Notes: a model not told the origin generated them from the letters alone. 64,000 bases of DNA from Prevotella sp. (GCA_023662865.1 JAMPIK010000004.1:1-64000), one strand, 5' to 3'; positions 1 to 8,899 are shown, counted from the first letter of the stretch. Program-made: numbers and translations.

Positions 1-943
1 AGAGATTCCAATCCCGGTTTTCAAGCAGTTTGATTAAGAACGAGGGAGTGCCGGAAGCCACCCAGTAATGCCGGAATCTTTTATTGTCAAACGCATTCAG
101 AAGACTGAACGGGTTATATATCCCTTCTCCATCTTCGCAGAAGTGATAACCGTCATATTCCTTTTTCAATCTCTCAAGCGTTTGCTCAACCGACATTTGA
201 TTTGCTTGAGCAAGCTGCTCAATGCTTTCCGGGAAATATTGTTGCAATTCGGTTTCGCTGATACCGCAAATAGCATTCGTATCATCGTTAAACGAAATAT
301 CTTTCAGGTTGTTCAGGCCGCTGAACACGCTGACCTTGCTGAACTTGGAAATACCGGTGAGAATTGCGAATTTTATGTACCGGTCTTGGGCTTTCATCAC
401 GGCAAAGAATGCCTGCAAATGCTCGCGCATGGTGTTGTGCAAATCCTCTTTCCCCTGCTCGATATTGTGCAACAAGGGCTGGTCGTATTCATCAATGAGT
501 ATTACCACCCCTCTCTCAAATTTCCGGCTTGCGTTGTAAATACAATTGAAGAACCTTGTGGAAACGGATATCGCGGTGCTTCCGGCCGGAAGTTCATACA
601 AGTTCTCCCAAATCTCCATATTATTATGAAGTGTCTCATCAAGTTTGTCCACAGAACTGTAATCCTGACCGTTTAAGGCAAGATGAAATACCGGATACTC
701 AATCCAGTCCCATTCTTGATTATAGATATAGAGCCCTTTGAAAAGCTCCTTTTTACCACGGAAGAAGGCATCAAGAGTGGAAATCAGCAGGCTCTTGCCG
801 AACCGACGCGGGCGGCTCAGAAAATAGTATTTTCCTCGCGTAACAAGACCCCATACATATTCGGTCTTGTCAACATATACGTAGCCGTCATTGATAATAT
901 CGGCAAAAGTCTGAATGCCTATGGGATATTTAAGAAGCTTCAT
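1..943 (-). CDS. AAA-ATPase-like / PD-(D/E)XK nuclease-superfamily protein (partial)
   Basis: The gene starts at the ATG complementary to 941-943 and stays open through base 1, so the C-terminal part lies outside the window. I translated it from the reverse strand. The N-terminus reads MKLLKYPIGIQTFADIINDG, followed by a degenerate P-loop, RPRRFGKSLL, near residue 43. A Walker B-like strand, VVILIDEYDQPLL, lies near residue 145, and the sensor-like stretch AILTGISKFSKVSVFSGLNN lies near 195. This order is diagnostic of the large Bacteroidetes family with an AAA-ATPase-like domain followed by a PD-(D/E)XK nuclease-like domain (formerly DUF1703). The nuclease half is not visible here. Its biological role is not established; families of this kind are multicopy in Bacteroidales genomes. 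It is the last gene on the minus strand at the left edge, downstream of the TPR gene but separated from it by a strong hairpin. Confidence 0.85.
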   Translation of the reverse strand, partial: MKLLKYPIGIQTFADIINDGYVYVDKTEYVWGLVTRGKYYFLSRPRRFGKSLLISTLDAFFRGKKELFKGLYIYNQEWDWIEYPVFHLALNGQDYSSVDKLDETLHNNMEIWENLYELPAGSTAISVSTRFFNCIYNASRKFERGVVILIDEYDQPLLHNIEQGKEDLHNTMREHLQAFFAVMKAQDRYIKFAILTGISKFSKVSVFSGLNNLKDISFNDDTNAICGISETELQQYFPESIEQLAQANQMSVEQTLERLKKEYDGYHFCEDGEGIYNPFSLLNAFDNKRFRHYWVASGTPSFLIKLLENRDWNL

Positions 944-997
944 GTACAACAATTTTAGACTCCAAAGTTACAAAAAATATTTGATTTAAACATACAA

Positions 998-1026
998 CCC
1001 CGGATAATTTTCAAAGTTATCCGGGG
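998..1026 (-). terminator. Hairpin terminator between TPR gene and AAA-ATPase-like gene
   Basis: A perfect 10-bp GC-rich stem (CCCCGGATAA / TTATCCGGGG) has a 9-nt loop. On the minus strand it is followed by a T-containing tail (GTTGTATGTTT). It sits just downstream of the stop of the TPR gene and probably ends that transcription unit. Confidence 0.65.
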
Positions 1027-1052
1027 CCATTTATATGTTTCAAATAAATTTT

Positions 1053-2762
1053 TTATTTCAGCTGGCTGATCAATTTTGCCATTTCAGCGTCATCGGGATT
1101 GAGCCCCATATATTTTTGAAGATATGCTTTAGCTTCGGGGTAATTCTTGTCGGCGATATATTGCAAGCCAAGCATACGGTACATAGTTGACAGGTCGCCC
1201 TTGTTGTTGTCATTCACGCCGACAGTTTCAATCATCTTGATAGCTGTCTGATAGTTGTCAAGAGTTGTCTTGGTGTCTTTTTTGATGCGAGCGAGGTCGC
1301 CGATACGCTTTGGTGCGAGATACTTATATTGCTCTGCAAGACCGGAAGCCGCTTTCTTTATTGCATCTTCACTCATGCTGATATATTTTGCTTTGTCGGC
1401 ATCATTCTCAACGGTTTGCGCGGCATAATAAGCAAAATCGGAAAGTGAATTATAGTCGGATGCAGTTGCATCGTTAGCGGCAAACTCCACTACCTTTGCC
1501 ATTGCATCGGCGGCTTTGGCATATTGTTTAAGGTTAAACAGATATACATTTGCCGCGCCCTTGTATACAGCGGGTTGGTCGGGATAGTCAGCGATACCCA
1601 TGTCAAGCACAGCGGCAGCCTCATCATTTCGACCGGCCTTTATAAGGTCGCCGGCTATGAGGGCATAGTCGCCGGTTGCAAACGGGTTGTCTTTACTTTT
1701 GAGCTTAAGCAATTCTTCGGCGAGCTGCAATGCGGAGGGGCGACCCATGCGGCTTGCAAACACGTATTGACTACGGCGAGCGTTGAAGTTGGTCGGATCT
1801 AAATTCAACATATAAGTAGCCTCATCGTAACCCTTTTGATTGTCGTCTACGAAGTAAAGCAGACCCATGTATCGGTTCTCATCTTGGGCGAAGTGGTTAG
1901 GATTTCTGATGAGCTTGCCATACTCTTCAATACCTTCCTGCACCTTACCTTCATTGTAAAGACGCTCGGCGAGTTCGCGCTGACCAAGAGCTGACATAGG
2001 GTTGTTTTCCAGAAGGGTACGCAGCTGCGCAAGAGCCTCGTTGTTGCGTTTCACAGTAAACAGTTTGTCGGCGTATTTGATATAACCTTCGGCAGCTTTC
2101 GGATTTACACGGATAGCTTGTTCATAAAAGTTGCAAGCATCGCCCACTTCCTTGCTGTCGCCGTTGGCGGCATCAAACTCCATATCGCCCATGAGCATAT
2201 AGAAATCGCTGTCATGGTCGGCCCATTGAGGATCTTTGGAAAGAGCCTGCTTCTGTACGAGCTTGTTGCCGGCTTGCAGGGCTTTGTCCATTTGTTTGGC
2301 ATACAGAGTAGGGTTTACGTCATAGTAAGCGCGTGCAATAGCTGCATATACACCGGCATCTTTCTTGGCAAGCTTTTCGGCTTGTTTGAAATTGTCTTGC
2401 GCAGCCTTGCTGTTATTGTTAATCAGCTCGATATTGCCAATGCCCACATAGTTGAAGGGGTTTTCGGCATCGGCAGCGATACCTTTGTTAAACAAGTCGG
2501 CGGCGGCAGCTTTATACTTGGCTGGGTCGCCTGAATTGTTCATCTTCACGCTGTAATAGCGAGCGAGTTGAATCTGTCCCAGATAATAATAAGCCTCAGC
2601 CTTGTTGGTATCGGCATTATTGAGATTGCGGTTAAGCAACTCTTCGGCATCTGTAAGGCGGTCAGCCTTAAAGTATTCCACACCGTCCTTATATCCTTGC
2701 GCCCAAGCGCCCAATGCGGAAGCTCCGGCCAGTGTGAGAGTCAGTAAGAATTTAAACTTCAT
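1053..2762 (-). CDS. Secreted tetratricopeptide-repeat protein
   Basis: A 569-residue protein with a clear signal peptide (MKFKFLLTLTLAGASALGAWA, cleavage before QGYKDG). The rest is a run of TPR-like helix pairs: repeated alanine- and tyrosine-rich helices such as KAEAYYYLGQIQLARYY, NPFNYVGIGNIEL, AAEGYIKYADKLF and YRMLGLQYIADKNYPEAKAY, ending in a final repeat with the typical LNPDDAEM turn. It should be a periplasmic or outer-membrane-associated scaffold for protein interaction; no catalytic domain is visible. It is the last gene of a minus-strand operon with a PstS-like lipoprotein 94 bp upstream and a small membrane protein. A TPR protein next to a PstS-like protein is a common Bacteroidales arrangement, often beside ExbB/ExbD/TonB genes, which are absent here. 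The partner and substrate are unknown. Confidence 0.85.
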   Translation of the reverse strand: MKFKFLLTLTLAGASALGAWAQGYKDGVEYFKADRLTDAEELLNRNLNNADTNKAEAYYYLGQIQLARYYSVKMNNSGDPAKYKAAAADLFNKGIAADAENPFNYVGIGNIELINNNSKAAQDNFKQAEKLAKKDAGVYAAIARAYYDVNPTLYAKQMDKALQAGNKLVQKQALSKDPQWADHDSDFYMLMGDMEFDAANGDSKEVGDACNFYEQAIRVNPKAAEGYIKYADKLFTVKRNNEALAQLRTLLENNPMSALGQRELAERLYNEGKVQEGIEEYGKLIRNPNHFAQDENRYMGLLYFVDDNQKGYDEATYMLNLDPTNFNARRSQYVFASRMGRPSALQLAEELLKLKSKDNPFATGDYALIAGDLIKAGRNDEAAAVLDMGIADYPDQPAVYKGAANVYLFNLKQYAKAADAMAKVVEFAANDATASDYNSLSDFAYYAAQTVENDADKAKYISMSEDAIKKAASGLAEQYKYLAPKRIGDLARIKKDTKTTLDNYQTAIKMIETVGVNDNNKGDLSTMYRMLGLQYIADKNYPEAKAYLQKYMGLNPDDAEMAKLISQLK

Positions 2763-2856
2763 TGTCTTATGGTGTTAAGTTATTTTTCCTTTTAGATGAT
2801 AAGTATATATATATGACAACGTAAATACATGTAAGTTTATTTGGCGGACGGCAAAA

Positions 2857-3873
2857 TTATTGCAATTGCACCACTCGGGTAGGGAAATGATACGGCAAAA
2901 TGCCGGTCATGGTGAGAATCTTCTGTCCGATAAATCCGGTGACGAATGAATAGAACGAATGACCTACGGAATTATTTGCAGCCGTGGAAATCAAATATAC
3001 AGTACGCATCAGCGGATACAAGCTCTTGCCGGTTTGCTCATCGCCGTATATGCTGCGCTGGTCGGGGTAATACGCCGTGAGTGCATCATCTTTGCGTACT
3101 TTCAGGATTTTCACCTTGTCGGTAAATGTTATTTCGCTGTTGTCTACATTGCTGTCTTCAAGGTCTTTGATAGTATTGGAGTCAATATGGCCGGCACTTA
3201 GTTGGTCTTTAACTTTCTCAAGATTGTCGCCGAGCCAGCTCACACTAATCAGGCCGATTGCATTCTTGTCTTGCGACACATAATCTATCACAGACTGATT
3301 GCCTTGCTGTGCGTATACATTAGGCAAGAACTTACCACCCTTTGGCAGGAAATTCTCCTCAATATATGCTACATTGGCCGAGCCCGGTTGGTCAAACACC
3401 ACTTTTATGGAATCGTTGTTATCCCATGCAAGCTGTGTCCATTGGTCCACTTTTCCGCTGAAAATGTCCTTGATATCGTTTACAGTGAGGTTTTCCACCG
3501 GGTTAGCCTTGTTCACAATCAGTGCAATGGCATCAACGGCAATCTCTTCTTGACGTACAATTTTCTTGTTTCGGCTCTTTATGTAATCAATCTGCTTCTG
3601 TGTGAGTTTTTTGCTTGTCACACCCAGATTGCAGGAATCTTGCAGCAATCCGTTTATGACATCAAGCTCACTCATATAATAGGTAATGACGTAAGCACCC
3701 GGATATTGATATTCAAACACTTCGCGCTCTTGCTCCATGAAGCTCTTGAATCCCTCATCGGCGAAGAGAATTGCGCTACCTTCATTGTACTTTTGGGTAG
3801 TACGCGAGCACGCGCCGCTCCCCAAGAGCAGCACGCACAGCGCCAACATATACAGTAACTTTTTCATAGTCAA
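2857..3873 (-). CDS. PstS-like phosphate-binding-type lipoprotein
   Basis: A 338-residue protein with a lipoprotein signal (LLLGSGAC, lipidated Cys about residue 22), placing it on a membrane facing the periplasm. The mature part matches the PstS-like substrate-binding fold: ILFADEGFKSFMEQE at the first lobe, a repeated 'vdaIALIVNKANP' strand, the hallmark DIKDIFSGKVDQWTQL, and a GSANVAYIEENFL loop where phosphate binders carry the GSGT-type ligand loop. The full ABC transporter (PstCAB) is not nearby, so it may act as an accessory binding protein rather than a transporter component. The start could be the listed ATG or the in-frame ATG two codons later. It lies 6 bp downstream of the small membrane protein gene, so the two are probably co-transcribed. 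Ligand specificity cannot be read from sequence. Confidence 0.8.
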   Translation of the reverse strand: MTMKKLLYMLALCVLLLGSGACSRTTQKYNEGSAILFADEGFKSFMEQEREVFEYQYPGAYVITYYMSELDVINGLLQDSCNLGVTSKKLTQKQIDYIKSRNKKIVRQEEIAVDAIALIVNKANPVENLTVNDIKDIFSGKVDQWTQLAWDNNDSIKVVFDQPGSANVAYIEENFLPKGGKFLPNVYAQQGNQSVIDYVSQDKNAIGLISVSWLGDNLEKVKDQLSAGHIDSNTIKDLEDSNVDNSEITFTDKVKILKVRKDDALTAYYPDQRSIYGDEQTGKSLYPLMRTVYLISTAANNSVGHSFYSFVTGFIGQKILTMTGILPYHFPTRVVQLQ

Positions 3874-3879
3874 TTTTAA

Positions 3880-4098
3880 TTAACTCCACCCTTTGTACAG
3901 GCGGTAAGCACGCCACAGCCCATAGACTACAAACATACAACCCATAGCAATGGCAATGCCTTGAGGCAACCAACTCTCGAATACGCCGCACAGACAGCAG
4001 ATGCCTACACCGACATAGACGAGAACCATGAAAACTCCGAATATCATACGAGCAACTTTCGGTGTGCCGTTTACATTATCGTTAGCTTGTGTACTCAT
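3880..4098 (-). CDS. Small two-helix inner-membrane protein
   Basis: A 72-residue protein with a short polar N-terminus and two hydrophobic stretches (around residues 17-38 and 45-62), ending in the basic tail RAYRLYKGWS. No family is recognised. It is the first gene of the minus-strand operon leading into the PstS-like and TPR genes, separated from the former by only 6 bp, so a membrane-associated role with those two is plausible. The 5' region up to the divergent SDR gene should contain promoters for both directions. Confidence 0.7.
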   Translation of the reverse strand: MSTQANDNVNGTPKVARMIFGVFMVLVYVGVGICCLCGVFESWLPQGIAIAMGCMFVVYGLWRAYRLYKGWS

Positions 4099-4239
4099 AA
4101 CTCTTCTCTATTAATGGTTGTTAAATAAGTTTATTCCCTTTTTGCTTATTCAACAAAAATGCGTGTCTTTGTGTTCATATTTGCAGAGCATGTTTGCGGT
4201 GTAAAATTAACATTTTTTCCTTACACAGAAAAATTTTAT

Positions 4240-4247
4240 TAATTTTG
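4240..4247 (+). promoter_or_regulatory. Candidate -7 box for the SDR gene
   Basis: TAATTTTG matches the Bacteroidetes -7 consensus TAnnTTTG, about 50 bp upstream of the SDR start codon. The -33 region is weak (TTTC-like about 20 bp upstream), so this is a moderate call. Confidence 0.45.
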
Positions 4248-4298
4248 AAGTGTGACATCGCTCTTCTTGCTCTATATAATTTATTGAATTACAAACTA

Positions 4299-5039
4299 AT
4301 GCAAATGAAAAAGATTATTATAACCGGCGCTTCGTCCGGCATAGGCCGCGCATTGGCGGAGACATTCGCCTCGCGCGGCGTAAAAGTAGGCGCGGCAGCT
4401 CGCTCAATAGACGTGTTGGAGGGTATGGCACGCACATATCCCGGCATGATAGAGGCCGTGGAGCTTGATGTCACCAAGCCTCGCGCCGTGGAAGCACTGC
4501 ATTCACTGATTGAGCAAATGGGCGGCATGGATTTGTACATTCATGTGGCGGGGATAGCCTTGCGCAACCCGGAAATGAACCCGGAAAATGAAGTTGCCGT
4601 CACACAGACCAACACAGAGGGATTGGCGCGAATGTGCTGCGCTGCGTTCAGTTATTTTATGCACTCAAAGCGCCCCGGGCAGATAGCTGCCATAAGCTCG
4701 GTTGCAGGCACACGCGGTATCGGCGAACTGGCCGCTTACTCAGCCTCCAAAGCTTTTGACTCAACATATCTGGAAGCACTCCGCCAACTTGCCCGCACCA
4801 AGAACCTTGACATAAGCATTACCGACATTCGCCCGGGGTGGATACGCACCCCACTCGTTGACCCGGATAAGAAATATCCGCTTGAAATGAGCATAGACTA
4901 TGTGATACCCCAAATATTAAGAGCCATTGTGCATCGCCGCCGAGTCGCTACAATAGATTGGCGTTGGGCGCTCCTATGTACCGCATGGCGACGGATACCC
5001 TCACCATTGTGGGAGAACCTCCACGGTTTCGGCCTGTGA
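4299..5039 (+). CDS. Short-chain dehydrogenase/reductase (SDR)
   Basis: The Rossmann dinucleotide motif TGASSGIGRALAE sits at the very N-terminus. A mid-protein HVAGIA strand follows, then the catalytic serine in AISSVAG and the Tyr-x-x-x-Lys pair in AAYSASKAF, then IRPGWIRTPLVD. This is a classical SDR of about 246 residues, an NAD(P)-dependent oxidoreductase of unknown substrate. The reading frame is open further upstream to 4194, but the Rossmann motif must lie close to the start, so ATG 4299 (or the ATG at 4305) is chosen. The 3' end overlaps the convergent DnaC-like gene by 39 bp. The C-terminal tail (ATIDWRWALL, then PLWENL) resembles other SDRs of this subgroup, so the protein is probably complete. 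Confidence 0.85.
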   Translation: MQMKKIIITGASSGIGRALAETFASRGVKVGAAARSIDVLEGMARTYPGMIEAVELDVTKPRAVEALHSLIEQMGGMDLYIHVAGIALRNPEMNPENEVAVTQTNTEGLARMCCAAFSYFMHSKRPGQIAAISSVAGTRGIGELAAYSASKAFDSTYLEALRQLARTKNLDISITDIRPGWIRTPLVDPDKKYPLEMSIDYVIPQILRAIVHRRRVATIDWRWALLCTAWRRIPSPLWENLHGFGL

Positions 5040-5714
5040 GTCCGCCATTTTTTGACGGAAAGAGTCGTTGCAAAATGTGATGCAGGTGAGCATCTCGCAA
5101 AAGCGGTCATAGATGCGCTCTCCGTATATGCGTTTCAGCTGCGGTGTTTGCAGATTGGTTGTTATGATTGTAAGAAGCCGTTTTGCATATCTCTCGCTGA
5201 TAAGGTCAATGAGCGGAGTCTCTATGGAGCCGTAAATCATTACCTCTTTCGGCTCCTCGCCCAAGTCATCGATGATGAGCATTTCCTCCGTAAATAGTTT
5301 CTGATAGAGCTTTGCATCGCATTGAAGACGTCTTACTATCTGCTTGGCTGTAAAGAATCGCATCTGTTTCGCCTTTGAATATCCCAACTCCTTTTCGGTA
5401 ACGAAGCGAACAAGTCGCTTTATGGCCTGAGCCAGAGTGGTTTTGCCGTTGCCGCAGTAGCCGTTTAGCATCAGGCCGGGCTTGCCGTAGGGATTTGTAA
5501 GCCATTGCGCCGCTTTTAGTATACAGGGCTTCACAGGGTCGAGGTCAATGGTGCCTCCGGTTGCCAGAACTTCATCTTTGTAGGTGTAATAAATGCCGTT
5601 AGCACAGTCATTTGCGGGGATTTCAAGACTAAAACGTTCCGTCAAAACTCTTGTAGTCCTTAACTGCCGGTTCAGTTCCTCTACGTTCTGAAAATTTATG
5701 TTTGTCACTTTCAT
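5001..5714 (-). CDS. DnaC/IstB-like ATP-binding protein (helicase-loader type)
   Basis: A 237-residue AAA+ ATPase. The Walker A motif is GYCGNGKTT (about residue 87) and the Walker B motif is LIIDDLGEEP (about residue 147). It has a sensor-like TIITTNLQ and a C-terminal ERIYDRFCEM, which is the DnaC/IstB arrangement with an arginine-finger region. Such proteins load the replicative helicase onto DNA or assist transposition. No transposase is adjacent; instead the gene follows a DUF6291-like gene resembling a replication-initiator or DnaT-like partner. The start lies inside that gene, giving an 86-bp overlap. No later methionine precedes the P-loop, so the long overlap is probably real. The 3' end overlaps the SDR gene on the other strand. 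It is possibly a remnant of phage or mobile-element replication genes. Confidence 0.8.
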   Translation of the reverse strand: MKVTNINFQNVEELNRQLRTTRVLTERFSLEIPANDCANGIYYTYKDEVLATGGTIDLDPVKPCILKAAQWLTNPYGKPGLMLNGYCGNGKTTLAQAIKRLVRFVTEKELGYSKAKQMRFFTAKQIVRRLQCDAKLYQKLFTEEMLIIDDLGEEPKEVMIYGSIETPLIDLISERYAKRLLTIITTNLQTPQLKRIYGERIYDRFCEMLTCITFCNDSFRQKMADSQAETVEVLPQW

Positions 5715-6435
5715 AATCTGTTGTGTTTGAATTGTTATTGAGAGATGCGAATTCCTGATTCCAGCGAGCTTGGTTTATCCAAGTGCTCAAATGTGCGTGG
5801 TTGGGCACAAAGATGCCTTTTTTGCGAGCCTGCCGCCGCCAGTTTTCCATACGTACAAGCGCCGGCATAAGCAGAGGTACGATATTTCTCCATTCTTGCG
5901 GATACTTGCTTTTGAAATTTTTGAATTCAGTATTGAAGCCCCCTTTGGTACCCGGATAAGCCACTCTGAAAGCTTCAAACTCCTTCTCTTCTTTTGAAAA
6001 AGCGCACTCACTTTTTTTACTTGATTTTTTTAAATCAAGTTCATTTTCATTTTTAGTTTCATTTTCATTTTCAGGTTTATTTTCATTTATGCATGGCAAT
6101 GGAAGCTGTTGCAAGTTTTGCTTGGCAAAAGAAGCATTTGCTTGATTTGCTTGATTTGGTTGCGTATTTTCCTTATGTCTTGCTTTCCCTCCCTTGCTGC
6201 CTGCGAGTCTGCGCATTTCAGACTTTTGGCGATACGATTCATTATAATAGTCAATCTCCTTTTTGATAAAGAGAAACACTCCTTTCGCTATGGGACTTAG
6301 CTGCGCGATGCTGCCGGAAGCGGCATAGTCCATAATCGCGTCGTAGACTTCATATTTCACCTGCCCCGGAAGCTGGGCAAGAATCTCCACCCATTCAAGG
6401 TTGAAAAGAAATTGTTTTTTAGGTTTATCCATCAT
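5629..6435 (-). CDS. DUF6291-like replication-associated protein
   Basis: A 268-residue protein. The N-terminal part (FLFNLEWVEILAQLPGQV, then AIMDYAASGS and FIKKEIDYYNESY) matches the Bacteroidetes DUF6291-type domain as I recall it. A low-complexity Asn/Glu/Lys-rich linker follows (residues about 105-150). The C-terminal WRRQARKKGIFVPNHAHLST / WINQARWNQEF segment resembles the end of phage replication and DnaD/DnaT-like proteins. It was probably co-translated with the DnaC-like ATPase whose start lies 86 bp inside this gene; together they would make a helicase-loading pair. Function is inferred from this pairing and not shown. No integrase or phage structural genes are seen nearby. Confidence 0.65.
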   Translation of the reverse strand: MMDKPKKQFLFNLEWVEILAQLPGQVKYEVYDAIMDYAASGSIAQLSPIAKGVFLFIKKEIDYYNESYRQKSEMRRLAGSKGGKARHKENTQPNQANQANASFAKQNLQQLPLPCINENKPENENETKNENELDLKKSSKKSECAFSKEEKEFEAFRVAYPGTKGGFNTEFKNFKSKYPQEWRNIVPLLMPALVRMENWRRQARKKGIFVPNHAHLSTWINQARWNQEFASLNNNSNTTDYESDKHKFSERRGTEPAVKDYKSFDGTF

Positions 6436-6620
6436 AATACAAAATAATACTTGTTCTTAGACTGCAAATATACATTAAAATACATTATTATCAAAGGCGT
6501 AAAATCATTTATTTTTATATTGACTTGACAATCTGTGTGTTACAAGATAAAAATTAACATAATTTAATAGTTTGGATGCTTTATAATACCCCGAAATTTT
6601 GATTATATTTACGCATGAGC

Positions 6621-6648
6621 CTTAAACCCGGCTTAAACCCGGCTTAAA
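6621..6648. repeat. 11-bp tandem repeat upstream of rpsP
   Basis: The unit CTTAAACCCGG occurs twice in tandem plus a 6-base partial copy, ending 14 bp before the -33 box of the rpsP promoter. The position suggests a binding site or chance duplication; the function is unknown. The rest of the intergenic stretch from 6436 to 6787 is AT-rich, with the promoter described separately and nothing else I can support. Confidence 0.6.
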
Positions 6649-6661
6649 AAATCGGTGTTTG

Positions 6662-6693
6662 TTTGGTAGTGTGGCGGAAAAGTTGTAATTTTG
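6662..6693 (+). promoter_or_regulatory. Promoter of rpsP
   Basis: A perfect Bacteroidetes promoter: TTTG at 6662-6665, a 20-bp spacer, then TAATTTTG at 6686-6693. Transcription should begin around 6700, leaving a leader of about 87 nt before the rpsP start codon. Confidence 0.8.
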
Positions 6694-6787
6694 CAGCCGT
6701 GTTTGGAGTGTTTGAGCGTTTGCTCAATGCTTCTTTCACAACCCAAAACAAAGTACAACTAATTTATTTTTAAGTAATTATTTTTTT

Positions 6788-7336
6788 ATGGCAACTAAGA
6801 TTAGATTGCAGCGTCACGGTCGTAAAGACTACGCTTTTTATCCAATCGTCATCGCCGATAGCAGGGCGCCACGTGATGGTAAGTTTATTGAAAGGATAGG
6901 TTCCTATAATCCGAACACTAATCCTGCTACAGTAACACTCAACTTTGAACGTGCTCTGTATTGGGTAGAAGTAGGTGCAATTCCTACTGATACAGTTCGT
7001 TCCATTCTTTCACGCGAAGGCGTAATGCTTATGAAGCACCTGCGCGGCGGTGTGAAGAAAGGCGCATTTGATGAAGCTGAGGCACAACGTCGTTTTGATG
7101 CATGGAAAGCTCAACATGACAAGGCCGTTGAAGCCGGCAACGCCAAAAACGCAGCCAAGAAGGCAGAGGATGCCAAGGCTCGTCATGAGGCTGAGGTAGA
7201 GAAGAACAAAGCAAAAGCTGAAGAGGTAGCCAAGAAGAAAGCTGAAAAGCTCGCAGCCGAAGAAGCCGCCGCCAAGGCCGCTCTTGAAGCAGAACAGGCA
7301 GCCGCTGCTGAGCAGGAAGCTCCCGCCGCAGAGTAA
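6788..7336 (+). CDS. rpsP: 30S ribosomal protein S16
   Basis: The first 85 or so residues are a typical S16: [40 protein letters not shown], and [21 protein letters not shown]16 binds 16S rRNA and stabilises the small subunit. The protein continues to 182 residues with a charged, Ala/Lys/Glu-rich tail (residues about 105-182), predicted to be a long helix or coiled coil. Such an extension is common in Bacteroidetes S16 and absent from E. coli. A strong promoter lies 95 bp upstream and an intrinsic terminator follows, so it is a single-gene transcript. Confidence 0.95.
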   Translation: MATKIRLQRHGRKDYAFYPIVIADSRAPRDGKFIERIGSYNPNTNPATVTLNFERALYWVEVGAIPTDTVRSILSREGVMLMKHLRGGVKKGAFDEAEAQRRFDAWKAQHDKAVEAGNAKNAAKKAEDAKARHEAEVEKNKAKAEEVAKKKAEKLAAEEAAAKAALEAEQAAAAEQEAPAAE

Positions 7337-7370
7337 TCGCCTCAAAGCAAACAGCTTATCCCACTTACAA

Positions 7371-7406
7371 AAGGAGACAACCGCTTTCGGTTCGTCTCCT
7401 TTTTTT
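7371..7406 (+). terminator. Intrinsic terminator of rpsP
   Basis: GGAGAC and GTCTCC pair, extended by AACCG/CGGTT with a single bulged C and a CTTT loop, followed by a run of seven T. A standard rho-independent terminator. Confidence 0.9.
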
Positions 7407-7467
7407 AGACACCACTATTTTTCACAAACACACTCCGAAATTTTTTTTGCTTTTTTTGGCTTGAAAT

Positions 7468-7498
7468 TTTGTCATGTCAGAAAAAGGCGGTAATTTTG
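7468..7498 (+). promoter_or_regulatory. Promoter of tRNA-Glu
   Basis: TTTG at 7468-7471, a 19-bp spacer, then TAATTTTG at 7491-7498; the mature tRNA begins 37 bp downstream. Good match to the Bacteroidetes consensus. Confidence 0.75.
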
Positions 7499-7534
7499 CA
7501 GTGTCAAAAAGGATAACACCTTTATGACTGCAAC

Positions 7535-7609
7535 GGCGAATTAGTGTAGCGGTTAGCACGCCACCCTCTCACGGTGGAGACTCGGGTTCGAGTCCCGGAT
7601 TCGCTACCA
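7535..7609 (+). tRNA. tRNA-Glu (anticodon CTC)
   Basis: A cloverleaf can be drawn. The acceptor stem is GGCGAAT with ATTCGCT (first pair G-T). The D stem is GTGT/GCAC, the anticodon stem CCACC/GGTGG encloses the loop CTCTCAC (anticodon CTC, reading GAG), and the T arm has the GTTCGA-type loop. The CCA end is encoded. It is expressed as a short monocistronic unit between its own promoter and terminator. Confidence 0.95.
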
Positions 7610-7613
7610 CCAG

Positions 7614-7651
7614 AAAGCTCGATGCTGCTACCGCAGGTTGAGCTTTTTTTT
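7614..7651 (+). terminator. Intrinsic terminator after tRNA-Glu
   Basis: AAAGCTC and GAGCTTT form the stem around a 19-nt loop that can pair further internally; eight T in a row close the element. It lies immediately downstream of the tRNA CCA end. Confidence 0.85.
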
Positions 7652-7786
7652 ATTATCTTCTGCGGCATTATATAATCCGCGGCATTGATTGGATTGCCAC
7701 GCGTTGATTGAATTGCAGCGGATGCGGTCACTATCAGTGCCGACAATACATTTGACGGATTCTTTTACAAGCTCTTATATATACTA

Positions 7787-8899
7787 ATGACTACTACTCC
7801 ACTCTTGCAACGCCTTGAAGGTCTTGACTCCAGATTTGAAGAAGTCGGCACGCTAATCACTGATCCGGACGTGATTGCCGACCAACAGAGATATGTGCGC
7901 CTCACAAAGGAATACCACGATCTCGGACTGATTGTCAGTGCCACCAAGAAATACAAAGAGCTGCTCGCCACAATTGATGAGGCGCAGGAGCTTCTTTCTT
8001 CCGGCGAACAAGATGAGGAGTTGCGGTCAATGGCACATGAGGAGCTGGATGCGGCGCGCGCTGCCCTCCCTTCATTGGAGGAAGAAATAAAAATCTTGCT
8101 TATCCCGGCCGACCCGGACGATGCAAAAAATGCCATTATGGAAATTCGCGGTGGCACCGGTGGCGATGAAGCGGCTCTGTTTGCCGGAGACTTGTTTCGT
8201 ATGTATCAGAAATTTGCCGAGCAGAAAGGTTGGCAATTGGCCGTGACAAGCTTTTCGGAAGGTGCCAGCGGTGGGTTTAAAGAAATAATATTCTCTCTGA
8301 GCGGCACTGATGTGTATGGCATTATGAAATACGAAAGCGGCGTGCACCGTGTGCAGCGCGTACCGGCTACCGAGACTCAGGGCAGAGTGCACACTTCGGC
8401 TGCTACTGTGGCTGTACTTCCGGAAGCTCAGGAGTTTGAGGTGGAAATTCACGAGGGCGAGATTAAGTGGGACACATTCCGAAGCGGTGGTGCCGGCGGC
8501 CAAAATGTGAACAAGGTAGAGAGCGGTGTGCGACTAAGGTATAATTGGAAAAATCCGAACACCGGGCAGGTTGAGGAAATACTGATAGAGTGTACCGAAA
8601 CACGCGACCAACCCAAGAACAAGGAACGCGCCCTCTCACGCCTACGCACATTTATTTACGACCGCGAACATCAAAAATACCTTGACGATATAGCGTCTCG
8701 CCGTAAGACTATGGTTTCTACCGGCGATCGTTCCGCCAAAATCCGCACATACAATTATCCTCAAGGGCGCATCACCGACCATCGCATCGGTTATACCATA
8801 TATAATCTACCGGCGTTTATGAACGGAGACATACAGGATTGTATCGACCACCTCATAGTAGCCGAAAATGCAGAAAAACTAAAAGAAGCCGAATTATGA
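7787..8899 (+). CDS. prfA: Peptide chain release factor 1
   Basis: A 370-residue class I release factor that recognises UAA and UAG and triggers hydrolysis of peptidyl-tRNA in the ribosome. The GGQ motif is in [20 protein letters not shown] (about residue 236). The stop-codon-reading PxT-type region is [18 protein letters not shown], which marks RF1 rather than RF2 (SPF). N-terminal helices 1 to about 100 are present, so it is full length. The start ATG is the first in frame and fits the family length. It overlaps pyrF by 4 bp (ATGA), implying translational coupling. The 135 bp between the tRNA terminator and this start show no other gene. Confidence 0.97.
   Translation: MTTTPLLQRLEGLDSRFEEVGTLITDPDVIADQQRYVRLTKEYHDLGLIVSATKKYKELLATIDEAQELLSSGEQDEELRSMAHEELDAARAALPSLEEEIKILLIPADPDDAKNAIMEIRGGTGGDEAALFAGDLFRMYQKFAEQKGWQLAVTSFSEGASGGFKEIIFSLSGTDVYGIMKYESGVHRVQRVPATETQGRVHTSAATVAVLPEAQEFEVEIHEGEIKWDTFRSGGAGGQNVNKVESGVRLRYNWKNPNTGQVEEILIECTETRDQPKNKERALSRLRTFIYDREHQKYLDDIASRRKTMVSTGDRSAKIRTYNYPQGRITDHRIGYTIYNLPAFMNGDIQDCIDHLIVAENAEKLKEAEL

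Noticed and set aside
68-958. Plus-strand open frames at the left edge
   Set aside because: The minus strand encodes a clear AAA-ATPase-like protein across the same bases; the plus-strand frames are its shadows.
5001-5714. IstB of an IS21-type element
   Set aside because: No IstA transposase lies next to it, and the upstream partner looks like a replication protein.
7652-7786. Riboswitch or small RNA between tRNA-Glu and prfA
   Set aside because: No conserved fold or strong stem could be identified in the 135 bp.
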